Below are positions 56,403-64,000 of a stretch of DNA of 64,000 nucleotides, one piece after another. Every line of letters begins with the position of its first letter. Position 1 is the first letter of the stretch. Source of the DNA: Diospyros lotus (Eukaryota; Streptophyta; Magnoliopsida; Ericales; Ebenaceae); the NCBI RefSeq assembly GCF_014633365.1, contig NC_068344.1:10369669-10433668 (forward strand), in the 5' to 3' direction. Below the pieces are notes generated by a model, which saw nothing but the letters and a program-made list of their open reading frames with translations, made no database searches and was not told the origin of the DNA. A program made the position numbers and the translations under genes.

Positions 56403-56656
56403 CAGTGTTCTAAAACGCGCTAGGCGTTAGTTGGGCATCAGACTGGAGCCTAGCGCCTAGGACGCCTAGGCGGGGCCTAAGCGGATTTTTTTTTTTTTTT
56501 CTTTTAGTTTTTAATGTAATTTGATATTATTTTCAGATAAATAAAAGTTAAAAAGATAAATAAAACTTATATATATAAATCAAAAAATTATATATATTTA
56601 TATATATAAACAATATATTTATATATATAAATAAATCTGTTATATAAACAAAAACT
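56403..56656 (+). mobile_element. hAT-family copy, left part
   Basis: Starts CAGTGTTCTAAAACGCG, then CTAGGCG-rich DNA, a T-run of 14, and an AT-rich tail that matches the copy at 16151-16316. CopI interrupts it at 56656, and it appears to resume at 61610. The preceding 8 bases are GTTGCGTG; I did not find the matching right-hand repeat, so the right end is probably lost. Confidence 0.65.
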
Positions 56657-56926
56657 TGAAACGAAAGATAAAGTCGAACAAGAAAACAGAGAAGGAAAGG
56701 AATTCTACGACTTTGATTAAAATGATTTCAACCTCACAGCAAAACAGAAATAGAGCTAGATTATATACTAACTCTAGTCGCTCCTCACATAGCTAATACA
56801 ACAACACTTGAGATACAATCAGCTACAGCTATAAGCATAACAAAATAATACAACCAACAAATATCCAACACAATACACAAAGTGAAATATGATAACAGCC
56901 ACTCTAAGTCAACATTCTCTTCTACA
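56657..56926 (-). repeat. 3' LTR of CopI
   Basis: TGAAACGAAAGATAAAG to CATTCTCTTCTACA on the plus strand; the polypurine tract AATTGAAGGGGCA lies beside it on the minus strand. Confidence 0.95.
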
Positions 56927-59900
56927 TGCCCCTTCAATTTGGACTTCCCCAAGATAGGAGTTGTAACTGGTAACTGCTGAGATATAGGAGGAACTTTTAA
57001 ACTCAGTTTATCACACAAAAATAAGAACCTATCTTTGGGCAATCCTTTAGTGAATATATCAGCAACTTGATGCAAAGAAGGAACATATCTAATATCAACT
57101 GCACCTGCTTCAACCTTCTCTCTTACAAAATGCACATCAATCTCGATATGTTTAGTCCTTGAGCGAAATACAGGATTTTCAGCTATATACATTTTGCCGC
57201 TAAAAATAGGAGTATGTAAGCATGAAAATCCAAGCTCAGAAAACACCCTGAGCTACAGCACGATATTCAGCCTCACCCACAGATCGTGCAACAACCGATT
57301 GTTTCTTAGAACTCCAAACAATTAGATTATTGCCAAGAAAAACACACAAACCACTCGTAGATCTTCTTGTAACCCTATAGCCGGCATGATCAACATCAGT
57401 ACACACAGACAATGGCAAATCAAATGAAGGAGTAAAAATCAGACCCAGCCAAATAGTTCCTTTAAGATACCGTAGTAAATGTATACAAGCCAGCCAATGT
57501 TGATCCTTAGGTGAGGACAAAAACTGACTCCATTTGTTCACAACAAATGATATATCAGGGCGAGTATAGGTGAGATACTGAAGAGAGCCCACAATAGTTC
57601 GATAAAGAGAAGGATTAGAGAACAGATTTCCATCATCAGTTAGAGAAGTGGCTGCACTCATAGGAGTAGCACACGGTTTGCACTCAGACATGGCAGCCTT
57701 TTTCAACAAATCTAGGGTATACTTAGATTGAGTCAAATAGAGGCCTGTAGAATCACGATAAGCCTCAAACCCTAGAAAATAATTCACTGCACCAAGAGTT
57801 TTTAGAGAGAACTGAGTGTCCAGCTGCCGAATGCACTTATGTAAAGCAGCAGAATTTGATCCAGTAATCAGGATATCATCAACATACACCAATACAAACA
57901 ACACAAATGTAGAGGTTCGTTTTATGAATAAAGAAGCACCAAACACAGCTCTTACGAAACCCCAATCTTGTAAGGCTAATATCAGCTTAGTATACCAGGC
58001 TCTTGGAGCCTGCTTTAAACCATAGAGAGATTTCTTTAACCGACACACATGAGAAGACAAAGACTGATCAACAAAGCCCTCTTGTTGCTTCATAAACACT
58101 GCTTCATTTAGATCACCATTCAAGAATGCATTATTCATATCAACTTGTTGAATTTCCCATCCAAAAGTTACAGCCAAGGAAAATAACACCCGAATGGTAG
58201 GTGCTTTAATAACTGGACTAAAGGTTTCAGCAAAATCTATCCTTGGTGTTTGAAGAAACCCCTTAGCAACTAGCCGAGCCTTGTATTTGAGGATAGAACC
58301 ATCAGACTTATATTTCACCAAGAAAACCCATTTGCAATCAATTAAATTCATATCGGGAGAAAAAGGAACAAGATCCCAGGCATGGTTCCTCTTTAAGGCT
58401 GAAAATTCCTCTTCCATGGCTTTGATCCAATTGCAATCTAAGAGAGCTTCTTGAACAGAACTGGGCTCTAGAGAACTCACTAAGGCATGAGGAGAAGTGA
58501 AAGAAAGCGCTCGAGCTTTAGATCTAGTAAGCATAGGATGAATAGAAGGTGCAGGAATATTTCGAACAGTAGCAGGATGAGATACAGGTAATGATAAGGG
58601 AGCAGAGCTTGAATTAGTGGCAGACGAAATTGAATTAGTGGCAGAGGAGACTAAGGAATCAGTCGGTGCTGCTGGAGGTGAACAACCAGATTTTACTGCA
58701 AAAGGAAAGGAGTTCAAAACAGCAATGGGTAAACCCATGCTAGACTTAGACTGAGAAGTATGAATAGATGAAAATAAATTGGAAAAAGGAAACTCCTCAG
58801 GATTAAAACTAACATGTCTAGACACATAAACCCGACCTGAGGGATGCATACAAGTTGTACCCAGCTTGAATATGGTTGTAACCAAGAAACACACACTTTA
58901 TGGAATGAAAATTGAACTTGTGCTTGTTGTAGGGTCTAAGATAAGGAAAACAAGCACAACCAAAGGGCTGTAAAGTCATATAATTGGGCTGGTTGTTATA
59001 AAGTTTCTCAAATGGAGAAAGAAATTGAAGTGGTGAGGCTGGCAGCAAATTTATAGTATAAACAGCTGTTTGAAATGCCTCTACCCAAAATTTTAAAGGC
59101 ATTTTGGCATGAGCTAAAAGAGTAAGGCCCATTTCAGCTATATGACAATGTTTTCTTTCGGCAACACCATTTTGTTGGTGTGTATATGGACAAGTAAACC
59201 AAGGTTGACTGCCACAAGTGCGTAAATAGGGTAAAAAGGCCTTAAATTCTCCACCATTGTCAGTTTGGAGAGCCTTAAGTCTAGACTGATATTGCAACTC
59301 AGCAAACTTATGAAAGGTTTGAAAAATGGATAAGGCTACAAATTTAAGTTTCATTGGATACAACCATGTATATCTAGTATAAGCATCCACAAACACAATG
59401 TAATATCTATGACCTTCACTAAAAAGAACAGGAGCAAGCCCCCATAAATCGGAATACACTAGCTCCAAGGGATGTAAAGCTGTAATTTGACAATTTTGAA
59501 ATGGAAGCTGATGCATTTTTCCCATCTTACAAGACTCGCAAAAAGAAAGATTAGTAGAAGAACAAGGAAGATTGATTTTATTCATAACATGTTGCAATAC
59601 ACGAAATGAAGGATGACCCAACCTAGCATGCCATTGTTGACAAACTCTATCCATACAAGTTGACTACATGCTAGGTTTATGAAATGAAGACAAAACCTGC
59701 CTATTACAAACATTTAGGCTAGTTACAAATGACTTAGAAAACTGTGGTGGGGAAACCATAGACGAAGAAGTAGGAACAGCTGATGATGCAGCATGCACAA
59801 ATGCTGGATCCAACTGATAGAGGCCATTTTTAAGAATTCCTCGTAGCAACACCTTGCCCGAATCCTTGTCCTTAATCAAGCAAAAAGTAGAATGAAATTC

Positions 59901-60335
59901 AGCAATGACATTATGATCATTAGTGAGTTGAGATACACTAATTAAATTCTTTGTCATGCTAGGAACATGAAGAACTTGAGGTAAAGACATGACAGATGTA
60001 GGAGAAGTTTGAGTAACTATTTTACTGACACCAATATTAGCAATAGGAAGTATCTTACCATTACTTACTGCCACTTTATCATTGCCACCATATGGAGTAT
60101 GAACAGAAAGATTGTTCAAACTTGAGGTGATATGATTTGTAGCACCTAAATCTACACACCAAGAGTTATCACCAGGTTGATAGGAAGAAGAAGACTGATA
60201 GAATGAAGATGGATAGGACACTAAAGAATGATAAGATTGATTGTCAAAAGATGGAGTCGAGGAGCCATAGTGAGTCTCTGGTGTAAACCCTAAATCTGTT
60301 AAGAAAACTCCATTAGCCTCATGATTAGCCATTAA
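56785..60335 (-). pseudogene. CopI pol (PR-IN-RT-RNaseH), two frameshifts
   Basis: The frame from 60332 has the protease region (CVDLGATNHITSSL, with D-L-G instead of D-S-G) and VLHVPSMTKNLISVSQL. After a stop near 59663 it continues as GAG_PRE (WHARLGHPSFRVLQ, CESCKMGKMHQ) and integrase (VYSDLWG, QTDNGGEFKAF, THQQNGVAERK). A frameshift near 58850 leads to RT (IQQVDMNNAFLNGDLNEAVF, VYVDDILITGSN) and RNaseH (CTDVDHAGYRVTRRSTSG). A second break near 57240 moves to [17 protein letters not shown] and VADIFTKGLP. RT catalytic residues are intact. Confidence 0.88.
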
Positions 60336-61310
60336 AGCTTGAGATTGGAAATCATTACCACCACGACCAAAAGACTATCTCTGAAAATTTTGGTCAAACC
60401 TATGGTAGCATCTGTCAACAAGATGTCCAGGTTTCCCACATAGTTGGCAATAAATCCTTCTCCCATAAGATCTACCTCTGCCTCTGTTTCCTCGAAAACC
60501 ATTACCTCTAAAGTTTCCACCATTTCTTCCAGGAAAACCTCCTCAGCCAGTGTTTCCATTACTGCTTTTATTTACGTGTGAAGCAAAATTAACATTCACA
60601 GCAGTATTATCAAATGTATTAGCTAGCAACATATTAACCACATCTTTCGCAGCTAACCTCTGCTCATGCATCAAAAGTAGATACTGAACCTTTTCTAGGT
60701 TTATATCATCCATTTGATATGTAATTAAGCTTACAACGGTATCATAGTCCTCACCTAATCCATGTAAAATAGACATCAACAGATCCTTATCATTTATAGG
60801 TTCTCCAATTGCTACCAGAGAATGACTGATAGTTTTAATCTTCAGAATATAATCAGTCACCGAAGTGTCATCTTTCCTAATAGATCTAAGTTGTTGTTTC
60901 AACTGAAAGGCTCTAGCAACTGTTTGTCTAGAATAAAGACTTTCAAGAGTAGTCTATACCTCAGCTGCCGATTCACATTGAATTACCTAACCAAGAACCT
61001 CCTTGTCGATAGTCGAAAATAGTCATCCTAGCAAGAGCTGGTCAGATCTTATCCATTTTAAGTATTCAGGATTGACAACAGGCTCATCATTGTCAGAGGA
61101 GATGTATTTTGACGGAAGATCTGTCTTATTAATAAAAGACAACAGATCAAATGCTCTAATTGTGGCTAGAACTTGCGCCTTCCAATACAAATAATTGTTC
61201 GAATCTAGTTTTGTAGGAGTGAAACTAAGATTCTTAGCGACTGATGAAAAATCAGACAAAGACGCAGTTGATAATGAAGAAGAAGACGAGGTTGAATCAC
61301 GAGAAGCCAT
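60336..61310 (-). pseudogene. CopI gag
   Basis: ATG 61310 opens MASRDSTSSSSS and a gag domain (KLDSNNYLYWKAQVLATIRA). The frame is kept through to pol but has in-frame stops at about 61023, 60975, 60950, 60543 and 60374. Several fall where Trp is expected. The open part 60902-60543 is the UBN2 domain (LHGLGEDYDTVVSLITYQMD). A zinc knuckle CQLCGKPGHLVDRC lies near 60440-60400, after a Gly/Arg-rich stretch. Confidence 0.85.
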
Positions 61311-61339
61311 GGACGTTAGTCGCTAGGGCTCTGATACCA

Positions 61340-61609
61340 TGAAACGAAAGATAAAGTCGAACAGGAAAACAGAGAAGGAAAGGAATTCTAAGACTTTGAT
61401 TAAAATGATTTCAACCTCACAGCAAAACAGAAATAGAGCTAGATTATATACTAACTCTAGCCGCTCCTCACACAGCTAATACAACAACACTTGAGATACA
61501 ATCAGCTACAGCTATAAGCATAACAAAATAATACAACCAACAAATAACCAACACAATACACAAAGTGAAATATGATAACAGCTACTCTAAGTCAACATTC
61601 TCTTCTACA
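61340..61609 (-). repeat. 5' LTR of CopI and primer site
   Basis: Partner of 56657-56926. The primer site TGGTATCAGAGC is at 61339-61328 on the minus strand. Confidence 0.95.
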
Positions 61610-61664
61610 AAACTTACATATATATATATATATAAATAAAAACTTATTCTTATATATTTGTTCT
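61610..61664 (+). mobile_element. Continuation of the hAT-family copy after CopI
   Basis: The AT-rich TATATATA tail resumes after the CopI duplication AAACT. It passes into CopJ gag (YWKAQ-like) near 61665 with no recognisable terminal repeat, so the right end is unclear. Confidence 0.45.
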
Positions 61665-62740
61665 GGAAAGCTCAAATTTCAACGACGATTAGAGCGTTTG
61701 ACTCACAACAATATATCAACAAGGCTCCAACACCTGCGTAATACATTTGCAATCCAACTAATCCAGATCGTGATGCTCAGGTGTTGAATCCTAACTATAT
61801 CAGTTGGATCAGGTCAGATTAACTCCTCTTAGGCTAGTTATTTTCGACTATGGAAAAGGATGTTTTGGTGCAAGTCATACACTGTGAGTCTTCATCTGAT
61901 GTTTGGAGTGTTCTCGAAAACTTATATTCACAACAAACAGTTGCAGAATCATTTCAATTAAAACAACAATTAAGATCTATGAAGAAGAATGATTTGTCAG
62001 TTAATGATTATATTCTGAAACTTAGAAGTATCAGACATGCTTTAGCTGCTATTGGAGAACCATTGAATGATAGAGAATTGATGGCCATTTTGCATGGCTT
62101 GGATAGTGATTTTGAGACTGTTGTAAGTCTAATCACATATTAGATGGATGATATCGATATAGACAAAGTGCAATATCTCTTATTAATGCATGAACAACAA
62201 CTTGCTGTTAAGAATGCCTCTAGTGTTTCCTCCATCTATAACATTGGATCTGCTAGTGTCAATTTAACCTCACAATGGACAAAGGACAATTCTAGAGCGT
62301 CTAGAGGTGGCAGTAGCTCTAGAGGAGGAAATTATAGAGGTGGAAATTATAGAGGACGAGGACGTGGCCGGTCCTTTGGTCGAAGGATGTATTGTCAGCT
62401 TTGTGGACGGCCTGGTCATTTGGCTTACCGTTGTTATCATCGGTTTGATCAAAATTTTCAAAGGAGCTCTTTATTATCTCCTAATCAGAATTCTAATTTT
62501 GGTTCCTCTCAGTTTGGTAGAGGAAATGGTGCTTTGGTTCACAATCCTCAATCATTCGTGGCTCATCCCATTGGATCTAATGAAGCCTACTTAGCTGATA
62601 ATTATGAGACTTACTATGGCAGTTTGCCATCATCTTCAGATATGTCCTCTTCATTTTCTTCTCCTCAATTCTCTCCTACATCATCCTCTCATGGTGATGA
62701 TTCATGGATTGTGGAATGCTTCATGGATTGTGGACTCTAG
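61665..62740 (+). pseudogene. CopJ gag
   Basis: Reads KAQISTTIRAFDSQQYIN, a stop, then from 61850 EKDVLVQVIHCESSSDVWSV and LHGLDSDFETVVSLITY, a TAG at 62141-62143 (Gln in CopI), then DDIDIDKVQYLLLMHEQQL in the same frame. A Gly/Arg-rich segment (GGSSSRGGNYRGGNYRGRGR) precedes the zinc knuckle CQLCGRPGHLAYRC (about 62395-62436). Confidence 0.83.
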
Positions 62741-64000
62741 TGCTATAAATCACATCACTTCCAATTTAAACAACCTATCCATTCATTCTCCTTATGGTGG
62801 CAATGATAGAGTTGCAGTTGGCAACGGTAAGAAGTTACCTATATTTCATGTTGGCTCTAGTCACTTACGCACACAAACTTCTCCTCAAACTTCCTTGTCT
62901 TTATCTAATGTGTTGCATGTTCCTTCTATGCAACGAAATCCTATCAACGTTTCTCAATTGACTAAGGATCATAATCTGATTATTGAATTTCATGCTGATT
63001 CTTGTTTTGTTAAGGACAAGGAGTCAGGTCGTGTGCTGCTTCGAGGGATTCTTAGAGATGGATTATATCATTTTGTTTTAGCTTCCAGTTCTACCTATTC
63101 TAAATCAGTGTCTAAGTCTGTTTTCAAGTCAAGTATACCAACAGCTTCCTTGTCAAGGATTCAAGTTGCTTCTTCGCCTGTAGATTGTCTATCTTCAAAT
63201 AAATGTAAAAGACCAGTTTTGTCTGTTGAGTCTTCTGTTCCTATTGTTTCATATGTTTCTAAAGTTTGTCAGCAGTGGCATGCCAAATTAGGGCATCCTT
63301 CTTTACATGTACTTCGACTTGTATTGAATAAAATTGGTCTTCCTTGTTCAAGTTCAAATATATCTTTTTGGGATTCTTGCAAAATGGGATTCTTGCAAAA
63401 TAGGCAAAATGCATCAACTTCCTTTTGATGATTGCATGATTACAGCTAAAACTCCTCTCGAACTTGTTTATTTTGATCTTTGGGGACCAGCACCAATGCT
63501 TTCTACTGAGGGATTTAGATATTATATTGTTTTTGTCAATGCATTCACTAGGTACACATGGTTATATCCTTTGAAGTTAAAGTCTGATGCCTTAGCCATT
63601 TTCAAAACCTTTCATAAGCTTGTTGAACTTTAGTATAATACCAAACTCAAGGCCTTTCATACTGATAATGGTGGTGAGTTCAAAGCTTTCATACCTTATT
63701 TGACTGATTGTGTCATTCAACCTAGATTTACTTGTCTCTATACACATCAACAGAATGGTGTGGTTGAACGTAAACATCGCCACATAGCTGAAATGGGTCT
63801 TACCTTATTAGCTCATGTCCATATGCCCTTAAAGTTTTGGGTAGAAGCATTTGCTACTGTTGTTCATATCATTAATCTTTTACCAGCTTCTACCTTAAAG
63901 TTTCAGTCACCATTTTTAGTTCTTTATTGTAAAGAGCCTAATTATATGAAGTTACAACCATTTGGTTGTGCTTCTTTTCTATTTCTTCGACCCTATAACA
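62698..64000 (+). pseudogene. CopJ protease and integrase, cut by window edge
   Basis: Protease reads SWIVDSSAINHITS, with D-S-S in place of D-S-G. VLHVPSMQRNPINVSQLTKD and the GAG_PRE zinc region (WHAKLGHPSLHVLR) follow. After a frameshift caused by a short duplication near 63370, integrase continues ([35 protein letters not shown]), with a stop near 63633. The window ends at CASFLFLRPYN, before RT. Confidence 0.82.

Larger units (their letters stand above)
56657..61609 (-). mobile_element. CopI: young full-length Ty1/copia element
   Basis: 4953 bp with 270-bp LTRs (56657-56926 and 61340-61609) that differ at only about six positions, and a perfect target duplication AAACT (56652-56656, 61610-61614). 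On the minus strand: primer site 61339-61328, gag from ATG 61310, pol, and a polypurine tract (56942-56927). Nearly all the polyprotein is legible. It inserted into a hAT-family copy. Confidence 0.95.
61665..64000 (+). mobile_element. CopJ: plus-strand relative of CopI, truncated both ends
   Basis: Begins inside gag at the point equal to YWKAQVLATIRAF in CopI and continues through pol to the window edge inside integrase. There is no 5' LTR or primer site. It is the same family as CopI, with more stops and two short tandem duplications. Confidence 0.82.

Overview
The window is nuclear DNA from a flowering plant, most likely a dicot. It is almost entirely LTR retrotransposons nested inside one another. 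I found no tRNA, rRNA, CRISPR or bacterial-type genes. Coding regions belong to Ty1/copia (gag-PR-IN-RT-RNaseH order) and Ty3/gypsy chromoviruses (gag-PR-RT-RNaseH-IN-chromodomain). They are primed from initiator tRNA-Met (TGGTATCAGAGC sites) and most carry stops and frameshifts.

Layout, with element names used below. 1-2523: 5' LTR and primer site of a minus-strand element (family N, copy N1), inserted 4 bp into the next LTR. 2524-12222: SIRE-A, a Sirevirus-like copia element with two LTRs, an open gag, a nearly open pol and an extra ORF3 downstream of pol. 12223-16385: GypM, gag start and 5' LTR of a minus-strand gypsy, interrupted by N2, a 2.5 kb solo LTR (12341-14876), and by a hAT-family fragment. 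16386-20173: apparent host-gene intron DNA with two candidate small exons on the minus strand and a solo LTR (16803-18412). 20174-25016: CopE, a decayed plus-strand copia, interrupted by a 458-bp hAT-type element (23708-24165) that has captured the start of a bZIP transcription-factor gene. 25017-25439: fragment of a Sirevirus-like LTR. 25440-49530: CopD, a decayed copia split by GypC (25912-31365) and GypQ (33216-48410). GypQ contains GypK (34627-41825), which contains CopL (about 37465-39514). The 3' LTR of GypQ contains solo LTR N3 (45675-48263). 49531-50973: host intron again, with a third candidate exon. 50974-56402: a mosaic of old copia pieces (CopH minus, CopF plus, CopG minus) with a piece of an RSZ22-type SR splicing-factor gene. 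56403-56656 and 61610 to about 61660: a second hAT-family copy, split by CopI, a young full-length minus-strand copia (56657-61609). About 61665-64000: CopJ, a plus-strand relative of CopI running off the right edge.

Many boundaries are supported by target-site duplications read directly from the sequence: ATAAC (GypC), CACTA (GypK), AATTG/AACTG (GypQ), TATTT (N3), GCCTC/ACCTC (N2), ACTAG (solo LTR), AAACT (CopI), ATAAGGCT (bZIP-carrying hAT element). The nest can therefore be put in order.

The three candidate exons lie on the same strand, share phase 0 where they join, and join into one helical-looking peptide. This suggests a host gene on the minus strand whose intron has been swollen by about 30 kb of insertions.

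The most unusual features are three. First, SIRE-A carries a cluster of GTCGAC palindromes plus a TATA box in its LTR, and a second similar cluster plus TATA-like box directly upstream of ORF3. Second, the hAT-type element carries a bZIP fragment. Third, an RSZ22 fragment sits where a copia gag should be.
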